DNA from: Cylindrodendrum hubeiense
Lineage: Eukaryota > Ascomycota > Sordariomycetes > Hypocreales > Nectriaceae
Length of the DNA stretch: 64,000 nucleotides
Assembly (NCBI GenBank): GCA_014621425.1
Contig: JAANBB010000204.1
Location: 1-64,000 of the forward strand
Direction: 5' to 3'
In this document: positions 43,688-56,472 of the stretch, one piece after another
Position numbering within the stretch: position 1 is the stretch's first letter
Layout: each line of letters opens with the position of its first letter
Made by a program: the position numbers and the translations under genes
Notes under the pieces: generated by a model
Told to the model about the DNA's origin: nothing
The model's input: only the letters and a program-made list of their open reading frames with translations
The model's database searches: none

Positions 43688-45013
43688 ATTGTGCGGTTGA
43701 GACAACGTCGATGCTAGGATATTTTAGGAACAACACTTCGTCCAAGACGAATAGACATTAAAATTATTCCTAGACAGGATATCAAATTATCCCAAAGTCT
43801 CCAGCACACAATTACAACACCGAAGCTTCAAATGATAATAATAGAAGCAACTTATACATTACGCTATGCCTTGGCAGCAATTAAAATAAGAGCTTGATGT
43901 GTTGCACTAACGTATGTACCCAGATTCCTTCATCCGGACCCATCAAGTCAATTTTTGGTCAGTGATATTCACATCTATTGATTTCCACCTATCATTGAGT
44001 TCGTGGGAATATTCTTTCTCAATCTTCAGGCCTCGTGAAAAGTCCCTAACATCAACTTGAAATAAATGTGGTATGTTGAAGTCGCTCGCTGTTGCTGCGA
44101 GAACCAGAGGCACCCTGTACCCACCTTAGCCACAGGTGCCACCAGCCGCCAGCAGCTGGTGGGGCGGTCTGCGTCTCCACACCAAATTTCCTTAATACCT
44201 GAGCCGTGGAGAGAATTTTCTTCCTCAATCAACAAACTCGTTTCCGCGGGAGGAAGCTCCTCCACGCGCCGCAAGTGCGGCAGCGAGCACGATGAAGCCC
44301 TCAATACATATTCATCGCGCTGGCTCGCACGGTAGGTATTGTTTCTTTGTACTTGTCTCGCGTCGGAGTCACCTCCGCCCGCAGTGTTTTTTCTCCAGCC
44401 ACTCCTCCATCTACGAGTCTTCCTTGTGAAGGTCTTCCACGAGCGATGCGTTTTGTACTGCTCGCGTGAAGTAGGCTGGGGTTTTGCAAGTCTCTCTCTT
44501 CGGGGAAGATTTGATGTAGCTGCAAGAACAAAAGAGCCATCATAGTCCTCGTTCGTCGTTTCCATTTATGGACCCGACTCCCTACACGGGCGAGGCTCCC
44601 AGAGCCACTACATTCCCATGATATCACATGGACTTCTAGTCCTTTACTCCGTACCTCCAACGTGTTCGATAGTGGATCATTGCACATGCTTGCGAAATCA
44701 GCAACGATGACGATCTCGACTCGTGTAACCGAGATTTGGGGGCGTACGAAGTACATGTGCACACTTGCAACAAGGAATTCCATTAGTTTGCAGACTAGAG
44801 TAGCTTCACATACGTCACCTGGCATATGTACGCAGTAGGCGACCAATAATCAGACCATCACCACACACCCTTAGACCCTCAACAGCGACGCTCAATCGAG
44901 CAGGTTCTCCGTGAATACTCGCTATCTCCACGGCAGAGCATCAATCTACCCATTCCACACTGTCCCATCTCCCAACACTCATCCACCAGTGTTGCATTCA
45001 ACGTAACCAAGCC
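43688..45013. other. Intergenic region upstream of malic enzyme
   Basis: Two overlapping open frames on the minus strand (44026-44565 with an ATG, 179 codons, and 44301-44846) have no recognisable motif. They are Arg/Ser-rich without family signatures, so no gene is called. A pyrimidine-rich leader precedes the malic enzyme start. Confidence 0.45.
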
Positions 45014-47020
45014 ATGTCTCCAAACACATCATCGTCGAAGTTCCGGAATCTCCCGCTCAGCACCAGTGGTCCCATTGACTGTGCCCTCACAGGTGCTGCT
45101 CTTCTCAACTCGGCGTACCTAAACAAAGGCTCGGCGTTCCCAGCCGAGGAGCGCCGCCAGTTCAACCTCACCGGCTTGCTTCCCCAGGGCATACAGACAC
45201 TCGATCAGCAATGCAAGCGCGCGTACCAGCAGTATTCGACGCGAGCTGATGATTTGGCCAAGAACACATTTCTTACCTCGCTCAATGACCAGAATGAGGT
45301 CCTCTATTACAAGGTAGGTTATGGTCTATGAGCGTAATCGTGGTTCCGGGCTTACCGGATGAAGCTGTTGCAACTCCATCTCAAAGAAATGATGAGCGTG
45401 GTGTACACTCCAACTGAGGGCGATGCCATCCAAAACTATTCTCGACTATTCAGACGTTCGGTGGGCTGCTTTCTCAACATTGATGATCAAGACCGAGTGC
45501 TACACGATCTCGCGCAATGGGGAAAACCGGAGGATATCGACTATATTGTTGTGACCGGTTAGTCCACCATGACAACCCTTCTATAGCTCTTTGGCTAAAA
45601 TGACAGATAGATGGCGAGGAGATTCTAGGCATTGGTGACCAAGGCGTAGGCGGCGTTCTGATTTCCGTTGCCAAGCTCGTGTTGACGACGCTTTGCGGTG
45701 GCATTCATCCGAATCGTGCCTTGCCCGTTGTTCTGGATTGCGGAACTGACAACGAGGACCTCATAAACGATGACTTGTACCTCGGCCTCAGAGTGAAGCG
45801 CGTCCGAGGCGAGAGGTATGACAATTTCGTTGACACTTTCGTCAGTGCTGCACGAAAACTGTATCCAAAGGCATACATTCACTTCGAGGACTTTGGCCTT
45901 CACAACGGTGAGTCCTCAGGTTTATCGTCATTGCCAAATTACTACCGCTAATATCTCCCTAGCAAGACGCATCCTTGACCAATACCGCCCAAAATTCGCC
46001 TGTTTCAATGATGATGTTCAAGGTACCGGCTGTGTCACTCTTGCGGCCATCATGGCGGGACTTCACGTTAGCAACCAAAAACTAGGTGATATACGCATGG
46101 TTGTCTTCGGCGCTGGCAGTGCTGGCGTTGGTATCGCAGATCAGGTCCGGGATGCTATTGCTGCCGAAGGAGGTATCACCCATGAAGAGGCTGCAAAGCA
46201 GATATGGTGATTAGAAAGCCCCTCTAACATCTTGATACTGAACTAACCGATTGAAAGGTTAATTGACAAACCTGGCCTCCTTACTACTGCTATCGACACC
46301 TCCGAGGCTCAGAAAGGGTTTGCCAAGGACGCATCAGAGTGGAAAGACAAGGACACCACTCTCCTATCCGTCATCGAGACTATCCAACCCAACGTCCTCA
46401 TCGGCACATCCACCGTTCCAGGGGCCTTCACCGAACCCATCGTCAGGGCCATGGCCAAACACACGCCTCGTCCCATCATCCTCCCGCTCTCCAACCCCAC
46501 ACGTCTGCACGAAGCCAAGCCCGCCGACCTCCTTGCCTGGACCGATGGCAAAGCACTCGTAGCGACCGGTTCGCCCTTCGACCCCGTCACGGGGCCGTGG
46601 GGTGACTCTGGTGCGGATGTAACCATCGACATTGCCGAGTGTAACAACTCGGTCGTCTTCCCGGGCATTGGTCTCGGTTGCGTACTGGCCCGTGTGGAAC
46701 ACCTCACGGATCGCATGCTCGTCGCTGCCGTGGAGGGTCTCGCCGCACTGAGTCCCGCTCTAGCCGATTCGACGGCGCCGCTGCTGCCAGATGTGAGCTC
46801 TGTCAGGGATGTTAGCGTCCGGATTGCGCGCTGTGTGATCCAGACGGCTGTTGAGGAGGGCGAGGCGACAGAGGAAGCGATTCCTTCGTCAGACGAGGAG
46901 CTTGAGGAGTGGATTCGAGAGCAGATGTGGAATCCTGTCTATCGGCCACTCAAGTTTGTAAAGATGGAGGGCGCAACTAGAGCGGCAAGAGGGGAGTTAA
47001 AGAGGGTGGGAACAATATGA
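45014..47020 (+). CDS. NAD-dependent malic enzyme
   Basis: Five exons: 45014-45313, 45365-45557, 45611-45907, 45963-46206 and 46258-47020; introns of 51 to 55 bp; 598 residues. It decarboxylates malate to pyruvate, making NAD(P)H. Active-site blocks are present in order: the catalytic Tyr in VVYTPTEGDAI (Y114), VTDGEEILGIGDQG, metal-binding FEDFG and FNDDVQGTG, the dinucleotide fold VVFGAGSAGVG (310-320), LPLSNPT, ATGSPFDPV and ECNNSVVFPGIGLG. There is no obvious mitochondrial presequence. Cofactor preference is inferred from the overall similarity to fungal and animal malic enzymes and is not proven. An unusual acceptor (GATAG) is needed at 45610 to keep VTDGEE. Confidence 0.93.
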
Positions 47021-47317
47021 TCCGATAAGAATGGGAGATGAGATCAATCCGCCAATTAGGGTAGAAGAGACTTAACAGGACAAGATTACCAAACCAATGT
47101 CAGTGGGATAGGCAGCTATTATAAGTAGCCTTCAGAGTATGTATTGGTTAACACTATTGAGATAAACAAAAACAAGACGTAGCCCATATTCAAAAGTCCC
47201 TTAAGATTTGCCAGAAAGTCCCAAGAGGAGCAACATTACATCGAGAGTCGCCGAACCCTAACGCCTACCATCATTGCGATCACCACCTATCTTGGGTTGG
47301 TGCCACGATTGGGAGGT
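47021..47317. other. Convergent intergenic region
   Basis: The 3' ends of malic enzyme and the MTC1-like gene meet here. AT-rich, with polyadenylation-like sequence. No gene seen. Confidence 0.5.
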
Positions 47318-48900
47318 TTAGATGATGCCGGCTCGAGCAGCCTCGCCGCCACCCTCTTCGACGAGGTCCTCCATCCTTCGCTTACCCTTGCCCAAACCAC
47401 CCTCACCAACTCCCATGCGGCGGGCAACATATCGCTGGGCAACAATTCCAACAGAGAGGTCGAGAAGCTCCTCCAGCCACTCGGCAACCCACTCTCGCGG
47501 GTCGACGCCGCCACTCTCTATGATATCCCTGATCTCCTCCGGAATGAGGACCTCAGGAATATCCTGGCCCTCGTCGGCAGATCGAGGGGTCATAGGGGCC
47601 TGGGCATCGAGCCACTGAACCCAACGAGCAGGGACAGCCTGGCTGACGGAGGAGAACTCGATACCGTGAACGGGATCCAGAATGAAAATAGCGAAACAGA
47701 TAACCTCCCCAGTGTCTTCCTGCTCCTTGACGTCTGACGCCTCTTTCTCCCTTTCAGCAGAAGCGGTGCGGGCGAACAAGTCGTCATCCTCATCGATGCA
47801 AATGGCTTGAACAGATAGGAAGAGGTCAGAGGTTCTAACCGGGTTGGTCTCACTCAGATCCTCCGTGGCTCTGATCTTGGCTGCCTCTATTCCACCAGTG
47901 GCTGCAAAGTATTCGGTAGCGTACGATTCGGCGTTGGCACGGCACAGCTTGGTTCCCTCAGGCAGCCCGTTGATCAAGCCGAGCTCGCGGGGGGAGTCAG
48001 CCTGTCTCCACCACGGGCCATCGCGCCATCCAGCAGAGCTGTCGTTGTTGCGGCGGGAGCTGCTCTCCTGGCCGCGCTGAACGACAAGGAGGTCGCCACC
48101 TTCGACCTGGGACATGACGCGAGCGAAGACGCCATGAATGAGAGGGTCGAGGGAAGGGTAGCCAACGATATCGTGGGTAATGTGGATAAGAAGGCGTTCG
48201 TGGGAGCTGATGGGGGGAGCGAGGGTATGGAGGATGTTGGTAAAGGTTGGGAGGGCGCGATGGCGAAGTTCGTCACCTAGTTCTTGATAAGCTTCATCAT
48301 GGAAGGGGAGAGCATATGGCGGTACATACCATACTTCTGCAGGCTGCCAACGTCGATTCCCTTGAGTCCCTTGACCTGCTCTGCCCACTTCATGGCCTCC
48401 TCGTTCTGTTGGATCTGGCTGACAGCAGCTTCGGCCTGCTTCATGGCTGCGCTGGCCGTGGACAAGATGCCACCCCACCATCCACCGCCAGCAGGCTGAG
48501 CGGGCGGCTCTTCGACGACGGGCTCAACGGCGGGCTTCTTTTCGGACTCGTGGGCATCTGAGCTCGTGGCACTCGGGGTAAAGGTCGTCCTCAGGCTCCT
48601 GGCGCTATCGGTGGACTTGCGGCCAGCCAGGGCAGCCCTGTCATCGCCAGCGGGAGGCGTCGCAGTAGAACGTCGGGCGGCGACATCCTTGATGCGGGGT
48701 GTGTGCGGGCGGGAAGGCTGTTCGGAAGCCAGCTCGGACTCGATAGAGGCGAGCAGGTCTTGGTCGGCAATGGCCTTGGAGGCGGCCGATGTAGGCTTGG
48801 ACTTGTGGTTGGAGGGCTTCTTGGCCTTGGTGTCGATGCCTGAGAAGAGGTCGTCGAGGTCGTCGTCAGCGGCGACGGGTTTGGTCTTCTTCGAAGCCAT
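47318..48900 (-). CDS. MTC1-like protein (maintenance of telomere capping 1)
   Basis: Minus strand, exons 48330-48900 and 47318-48282, 47-bp intron, 511 residues. The N terminus is charged and disordered (DDDLDDLFSGID, then Ser/Thr/Pro-rich). The conserved core starts at GGGWWGGILSTASAAMKQAEAA and continues with WAEQVKGLKGIDVGSLQKY, then after the intron LGDELRHRALPTFTNILHTLAPP and HITHDIVGYPSLD. This arrangement is that of the fungal Mtc1 family. In yeast, Mtc1 was found through genetic interaction with the telomere-capping mutant cdc13-1 and is linked to COPI/Golgi; its molecular role is unclear. Divergent from the giant nuclear protein gene. Confidence 0.82.
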
Positions 48901-50279
48901 GGTCGAAGAGCTCGCAGAGGCAGACGGCGATGACAGTGGTCGGGTTCGGCTGCGAGTGCAGTGGAGGTGAGTGATGAGTTGCTGGTGAGTTGCTGGTGAG
49001 TTGCTGGGTGGGGCTACGCAGTTGGGAGGAAGATGTTAAGAAGTATCATGTGTACGGAGTACGAACGTAATCGTCGGAGGCTGTCAGGCTGTCTGGTGGA
49101 CTGGCACAGGCGCGGGAAGGCTTAGGGAGGGAAGGCTTTAGGGAGGTACAATTGGTTAAGAGCTCCCTAGCGAGCCAAACCAGACAAGGGTAGGTGCCTG
49201 GTGAGCGAGGGCAACCCCGGAGCAACGTGACGCGGCAACCGAATTGGATATGGCAACGGGATTCAAGTCAATCTGCAGCGCTTTGGGAATTGTTATTTAC
49301 AAAGATATCGAACAGGCATGATCGAAATGGCGTCCCGGAGAGGAGGGCACATGCAGGGAAAACATCTACATCGACCTGTAAGTCCATGCGGTGTAAACGG
49401 TTGCGCTGGCAGTGGATGGTCTGGTACGGAGCCTGGTACTGCTGCTGCGATCTACCCACTGCGGAGATGTCACCCAGTGTGGGACATGCATAAAGTACCG
49501 CCAAGGTACCGATCGGCCCAGCAGCTCCCCCCAAATCGCCGTGGACTGCAGCGACATGGCGCCCATAAATAGCCAGTGAATAGGTGCCCAGCAGGCGCTG
49601 TATCCAGTAGCAGCCGCCGCAGCCCAGTAAGATCCGGCACAGTAGGTGCCCCAGGCCCGACATGGCCTAGGCCCGTGTCTTCCCGCTCTGCCGACCCCTA
49701 TTGGCCAGCGCCATCCGGCGGAGGAACCCCGGAGAAGGGCTCTGGCCGGGGGGAAGGTGCCAACAGTACGTACCAGCCGGCCCAGGCCATTGGTCAAGTG
49801 CGCGGACAGCTAATACGGCGAAGCAGGCCTTGGCTTATTCGAACCACGACACCTCGAGAAAATCGACGGCAACCACATCAAGGCAAAGGAGACGGCCCAT
49901 CACCACGTCTCTGATATTTGAGCCCCAGCATCATCGCCGTCTTCTGCAGGAGGCTGGTCTTTCCTCCGCCGTCTGAACGGCTCTTTCCCCCTTGCTCGTT
50001 GCCGCTGCGTTTGCCCCCCGTCTTTCAAAATTCTTTCGCGGCCCTGGCTCACTCAAACACGCCTCATCGCGGCCTCTCTCCCATTCATACACTCCCCGTC
50101 ACAAGCCCTCCGCCCCGCAGGCCACCTTGTGCCCCGTCTCTCTTCATTAATCGCTTCCTTGGCAATCATTGGCTTCTTGTGCGCGCCTTCTGGTTCCCTC
50201 GCATGACGCTGCTCGCGGGCCTGGCTGGCCACTACACGTCGCTGCTGTACTTCCCTGCCCCAGCCCGTCACGGCTGACC
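48901..50279. other. Divergent intergenic region
   Basis: Promoters of the MTC1-like gene (minus) and the giant repeat-rich protein (plus). A GAGTTGCTGGT direct repeat lies near 48980-49010. CT-rich leader before 50280. No gene seen. Confidence 0.5.
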
Positions 50280-53200
50280 ATGGACCGGTCGCGCCGAACA
50301 ACTCATCGCCGCCGTCAGCTAGGAGACTCTGCCTCTCCTCCCTCTGCCTCAGAGGCTTCTTTTGATCTCAATTCATCCACCAGTCCTGTGGTCGCGCATA
50401 TTAACACCACGCCCCAGTCTGCTCACAGCCGCCGCTCCAGCAAACCCCTTCAGCGCGCTTTCACTTTCTCCCCACCCGGCCCTCACCGTGGCCTCAATCT
50501 GAGAAAGCGGTCATCCATCATGGATAACTACGCCATTGCTGATGATGACGAGGACGGCCCCAAGAAGGGTGGTCACAGTCTTCGGAAACGCGCACGCGTG
50601 GATTACACCTTTGAGCACATCGAGGACGATGTCACCGTCCCTAACTCCAGCTCATCGGCACGCGGCAGGAAGCGCAGGTCTGACGCCAATTTTGAAACTG
50701 AAGACTTCTACGGCACAGACTCTAAGAGGAGAGGTGCTTCCATGGGTGCCGATACCCCATCCACCCGTCGGAGAAACCCCTCGCGGAAGTCGAGTGAAAT
50801 GAAGGCATACCGCGAACCTTTTGAGGAAGATGACAACGATGTCCAAGACACCATCGAAGTTGGCATCTCCTACTCGGATGTCGATGAATCAGAGTTCCAT
50901 GAACCCAGCTATTCAAATCATTCATCACCTCCCTCAGCCAAAACGCCGCCAATGTCCGATCATGAGGCCCCGCCCTCAAAAAGCAATGATCAAAGCCGTC
51001 CATCTATTGAGGATGTCGCTGATATTTCCCGAGCTCCTCCCCAGACTACTCTTGACTCCTACTTTTCCAAGGCCTCTCTCGAAAAATCTGTCTCTCAGCC
51101 TGCAGAGCGACTACAGAGTGAGCCTGCCAAGGTGGAGCCCAGGGTTGAGGCTTCACCTCTATCACATACCCCTTCTCCTACCACTGATATCGTTGCGGAT
51201 GCTCCCGAACCTACTGCCGCGGAGCCTATCGCCGCAGAGCCTACTATCACGGAGCCCACTGTCGCGGAGCCCACCGTCGCGGAGCCCACTGCCACCGAGC
51301 CTGCTGCTGCTGAGCCTGCTGCTACTGAGCCTGCTGCCGCAGAGCCTACTGTCACAGAGCCTACTGTCACAGAGCCTGCTGTCACAAAGCCTGCTGCCAC
51401 GGAGCTCACTGCCACGGAACCTGATGTTGCGGAGTCTGCTATCACGGAGCCTACTGTCGTGGAGCCCGTTATCACGGAGCCTGCTGTCACGAAGCCCACT
51501 GCCACCGAGCCTGCTGTCATCGAGCCTGCTGTCACCGAGCCTGTTATCGTCGAGCCTGTTATCGTCGAGCCTGTTGTCACAGAGCCTGCTGTCACAGCGC
51601 CTATTGTCACAGAGCCCATCATCACCGAGCCTGTTGTCACAGAGTCCACTGCCACCGAGCCTACTGGCATAAAGCCTGCTGTCATAGAGCCCACTGTCAC
51701 CGAGCCTACTGCCACCAATTCACATGTCAGTGAATCCATCCCGCCACCAATCTCAACGCTGGCAAATGGAGAATTCGTGTCAAGCCCAAAGGACATTGTC
51801 GAGGATTCTCCTGAACCATCCAACATCAAAAAGGAAGCCGAAGATGAAACCATCAAAGTCACACATGTATCATCACCTCAGGACAGCCAAGATAATCAAG
51901 CCAAGGAAGCCAAGGAAGCCAAGGAAAGCACGGAAAACGACGAAGACCAAGGAGACCAAATGGATATTGATCCAGTTGAGGAACCTGCGCAGGACACTGA
52001 AATGGCCGATGCAGGACCTGAACCGCAAGAACCGGAACCACAAGAGCCAGAACAAGCTGCATCTATGTCACCTGTTCCAGAGATCAACAACGACGTTCCT
52101 GCATCGCCCGAAATGAACAGCGAAAATGCGGACCTAAGCAAACCAGAGGAGAAAGAGGACTCAACGAGCGATGACCCTTCAGATTCAGCCCTTCCGTTCC
52201 CTGATGCATCCCAGTCCTCAGATTCACCTCAGCAAGTCGTCACTAAGGAAGAGCCAGTACCCAACTCAAGTCCCAAAGAACTCGAGGCACCAACCCCTCC
52301 ACTACCAGTAGGAATGAACGAGATCCTTCCTTCTACACAACCGGAACCAAAATCAAGCCCCAAAAAGCCCACAGCTCCCCGGCCAACAATGGCAAAGCCG
52401 CAACCCACCCCCGCTGGCCGTTGGTCTCATCTCACCCCATATGTCGAGGAAGAGTATATTTCGTACCCGGAAAAGAAAGGCCGTGCTGAAGAGGATACCA
52501 CTGCCGACGAGCCAACTCCCGAAGGCAAGGATACCGATCAGGAAGGCATTGATATGGAACCAATGGTGGAGGACAACGATGACAACGGTGACACCGCGGC
52601 TCCAGAAGCGCCAACCCCTGCACTGAACACTCCTACCAGGGGCTCGCCGGTTCCTGATTCAACAGATCCCACCGCTTTCAACTCGCCAGCTCCTGGCGGC
52701 GAGGACCCAGATGATGCCGACGTCTCTGAATCTCAGGAGCCCCCCGACAGGCGCCGGTATTTCAAGTACCGCAAACTCCGCGATCCTGAACAGTACATTT
52801 CAGCCATCGAAAACTACGAAGATATGTCCACCGCAGATCTGTATGAAATCCTGGAAGCCATCAATGTTTCATTGGGCCAATGGCAACAGGAATGGACTGG
52901 GTTGGGCAAGGTCGTAGACGACTATGAGAACGCTTTACGCCGACGAGCCGCAGATACCAAATATGAGTCTCGGACCCGCAACTTGCACCAGCACGGTGTC
53001 AACTACGAGGAGCCAGACTTTGGTGTCAAGGGTTATAAGTCCCGGGAGAAGGAGGGCATAACTGAGACCCGCTACCTCCAGTCCCAAGACCGCATTATGG
53101 CTGCTACTTACGGGTTTGAATACGACCCTCACCCCTCTAAGATCGGTCGACAAAACCCGGAGACACAGCAAGTCGGGATCATGACACGCGGGCGGTCGTT

Positions 53201-54363
53201 GCGCAACCAGCCGAGACAAACTGCCAAGGCTTCTGAAACAGATGAGGTGACGGGAAAGCGGAGTCGGAAACCAGTTCAACTCTTCGACCCAGCAGCCGTG
53301 CAGGATGTCAGTCGAAGTTCAACTCCTGTGCCAACCCGGGGTCGCCGAAGAAGGAATGGCGAGGGCGAAGAAACCCAATCCAACCCTAATGCTAGCTTCA
53401 ACACTGACATCGCTTCCGACGGGGAGGGTGCACCTCCGAAGACCAGGCGCAGACGTGGTCCGCGGCCCAAAGGAGGCGTGCCTAGCATTGTTGAGGAGCT
53501 TCTTCCGGAGCAGGATGATGATGAGTCTGTTTTCAACGACGAGCCGGCAAAACCTACCCGAAGAGGGCGCGGAAGGCCAGCTATCAGATACGAAGAGGTT
53601 GATCCCAATGAGTTTGTTGAAGACGAGCCCCAGCCAGAACTGAAGCAGCCGCGAAGACATCTCCTGACACTCAAGATCCCGAGGGGCAAGAATTTGAGCG
53701 AACCCTCCTCTGCCATCACTGACAACGGGGACTCCCGTCCATCGACGGCTTCTTCGGAGGAATCTTCGCACACCGCCGAGTCTTCGTATTCATTCCGACC
53801 TAAGCGACAGAAGCGGTTCCGTGATGATCCTGATGGAAGCGAAGAGATTGCCCAGGCGCCTCCAAAGAAGAGAGGCAAGCGGGCAAGCGGCGTAATGATC
53901 TCTAGCGACGGGCCTGCTGCCTCGTCAATGGGTCCCACTTCCGAGCCGCCACAGACTCCCAACCGCAAGGTTCAGAAGATCAAGGTTGTGCGGTCTGGGC
54001 CAGACGGTCGAAACGGCGCGCCACCTGCCAGTGAGGAAGGCGAAGAGCCTCAGAAGGACTACAAGTCGATGACCAAGTCCGAGAAGATGTCGGCATCCAT
54101 GAAGAGTACGTCCCGTGAATTACCTCTAACGTTGAACAAAATTCTAACCATTATTAGACCGATGGGCGAATGGCAACATGGCCGGAGCCGTGGAGAAGCG
54201 CAAGGCAACCCTTGCTGCGAAGAAGGCTGCCCAAGCGGCCGCAGATCAGAAGTTGGGAGTAATTGCGCCGAAACCCAAGGGCAAGGCAGCTCTGAAGAAG
54301 GAGGCGGCTCTGCAGTTGCAACAGCAGCAGCATCAACANCAACAGCAGCAGCANCAGCANCAA

Positions 54364-54395
<32 letters not shown>

Positions 54396-55989
54396 ACAAC
54401 ACAGAGAGAGGGAAAGAGAAATGTCTCGGCCACCGGAGCGGCAGACGCTTCGGGTCAAGCAAGAACCTGAAGTGGCAACGCAGCAACACCACTATGAGTC
54501 TTTTGGTCACCGCCAACAACCAAGCCTCGGCCAACCCCTGGCAAGGCCGCCGCCCCAAGAGCCTGGCCGACCTCAGTCTTATCCTCCGCCTGTCCAGCAG
54601 CAAACGCCATCGCAGCCGGGCCGGAACTTGCTTAGTGAACAACCCCCTGTGCAATCTCCCCAGATGGGCACGCCAAGCAACCGGCCGCTCTCGTCACTGC
54701 AACAAAGGCAGTCGGCGGGCTCTATGCAACAATACAGCTCGACACCGCCTCAGGCTAGCACTCCTACTCCTGCACCAGCACCACCCCCATCTCGGCCTTC
54801 GGAGCCCCGAAAGGGACTCAACATCATGTCGTTGCTCAATGACGATGCCCCGCCGCCACCGAAGCGAGTCAATGATGTTGTGAGCACCCCTGTGAGGCCA
54901 TCACCGACCCCTCCGCCTCAGAATATGGGCCGGCCACCGCCCCCTCAGTTGCGCCGAGAGCCAGAGCCTCAGTATCCCCCGTACGGCCGAGCGCAGTCTG
55001 GAGCCTCTGTGATGCCATCTCTCAAGCCGACGTATGCAGAATCGCCTCAGCCTCAACATATCGGTCTTACAAGAGCATCGCTTGGAGTGTCAGACCCGGC
55101 TGTTGGAGAGAGGGACTATTACCGCCAAAACCCCTACCAACCAACGCCCCAGCCAAGTGGAACAAACTCACCTCAGAGCTCTCATCGTTACCCCCCGCCG
55201 AGCCAACCAGGACAGGTCCAGTACCAGAGCCAAGCTGGATATCCGACATCGTACGGATCGGGCCAACAACCACATGGCGGGTCACCAACTGCCCAATACG
55301 CGATGCACCCGTCTGCATCTCGGTCGCGTGAGGTCTCTCAGAATGACTCGTGGCCGCCGCCTTCCCACCAGCAAGGCCCGTCGAGCCTTCAACAGCCAAC
55401 TGGCTGGCCGTCGCAGCCTCCCCCAACCACGTCACAGCCACCACAGCAATCATGGTCATCTCAGCATCCTGTGACTAAGCCAGCGACACCAGCACCTGGT
55501 TGGGCGTCAGCACCCGCGCCGCCTCAACAGCAACCTCATCATTTGTCCATGAGAGACGACGGACGCGGCGGGCCGTATTATGGATCAGCGCCGCAGCAGC
55601 CGCCGCAGCACCAGATGCAAGGCCGATATCCACCACCTACTTCTCGAGGACAGGAGCCTGTCCAGCAACCAGCGCAAGCCTATTCTCGGTATGCCTCTAC
55701 TCCAGGGCCGGCCCCTCGAGACCCTAGAGATATGCCGGGCCGCAGCTACACTCCTGGTGGATATGATGCGCGCGGTCCGCCACCGCCACAACCTGGTCCT
55801 GGATACCCCGGCCCAGACCCTCGAGACCTGCAAATGAGAGATGCTAGGGATCCTAGAGGCCCCAGAGACCCCAGAGACCCTAGAGAGTCCATAGACCCCC
55901 GCGACCCCCGCGACCATCGAGAGATGATGGCCAGAAATCTGCGACCACCACACGAATATGACAGGCATCCTGATCAATACCGGAGGTGA
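50280..55989 (+). CDS. Giant repeat-rich nuclear protein, conserved core, unknown function
   Basis: Exons 50280-54105 and 54158-55989, 52-bp intron, 1885 residues. Mostly disordered. Basic clusters (RKRARVD, GRKRRSD, TRRRNPSRK) and AT-hook-like GRGRP and RRRRGPRPKGG indicate a chromatin or DNA role. Residues about 308-480 are a pentapeptide array (x-x-T/A-E-P). The best-conserved-looking part is at about 823-980: RRYFKYRKLRDPEQYI, a helical segment (LYEILEAINVSLGQWQQEW), then GVKGYKSREKEGITETRYL. The segment just before the intron and after it joins as KNRWANGNMAGAVEKRK. The C-terminal third is Gln/Pro-rich with a polyQ tract and an RDPR-repeat tail. I do not recognise a named family. Three ambiguous bases lie in the polyQ codons. 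Confidence 0.8.
51205..51715 (+). repeat. 15-bp minisatellite encoding xxTEP pentapeptides
   Basis: More than thirty 15-base units of the type GAGCCTACTGTCACG (EPTVT) with substitutions but hardly any length change, so the frame is preserved. It encodes an acidic, proline-phased array in the giant nuclear protein. Confidence 0.9.
54310..54402 (+). repeat. CAG/CAA repeat encoding polyglutamine, with ambiguous bases
   Basis: Gln codons CAG and CAA with a single His, in the giant nuclear protein. Positions 54339, 54354 and 54360 are N, each in the third position of a CAN codon (Gln or His). This suggests read disagreement or polymorphism at a repeat. Confidence 0.9.
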
Positions 55990-56472
55990 GGAAGAGGAGG
56001 ATAGCAAAGAATAGGGAAGAATATGAAGTGAAGAGAAGCGAAGAGAAGCGAAGAGAAGCGAAGAGAAGTGAACTTGTACATCTTCTGATAGAAAGTGCGT
56101 TGACGTTTGGCGTATGATGAAGGGACGTTTGGGCCGGGATGGCATGGGCAAGGCCGACTTGTATCTATAAAGCCGTTGTTTTATTGTGTTTAAATATGTA
56201 GATAGTTGTGAAGGATATATCTGAGAAGTTACGACGCACTTGGAATGCCTATTGATAACCGACCTAATTCCTCGGTCCTGTGCCGCCTGTACCGTCATGA
56301 TCATGGGTTGTGCCTGTAACTGAAGCTTCCGCTGGGCAAGATGCACATCATGTGCCATGAGCTCTGACCCCACCAAACGCCACAACACCCCGCCAAATAC
56401 TCGGTACGCGCCTCTCCATTTCCCCACGCGACGGCCAACGTCAACATCCAGATCGCACCGACAACACAAACC
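55990..56472. other. Intergenic region, giant gene 3' end and DAD1 promoter
   Basis: No gene seen. A 10-bp purine repeat sits near the left end. A short CA-rich leader precedes the DAD1 start. Confidence 0.5.
56031..56070 (+). repeat. Four 10-bp purine repeats
   Basis: AAGAGAAGCG repeated four times (last copy ends GTG), in the presumed 3' untranslated region of the giant nuclear protein gene. Confidence 0.85.

Noticed and set aside
44026..44846. Overlapping minus-strand frames upstream of malic enzyme
   Set aside because: One has an ATG (179 codons) but both lack any family signature and lie in a promoter region.
51095..51862. Long antisense frame through the TEP repeat
   Set aside because: It is the mirror of the 15-bp repeat, which is open in several frames because of its unit length; no independent support.
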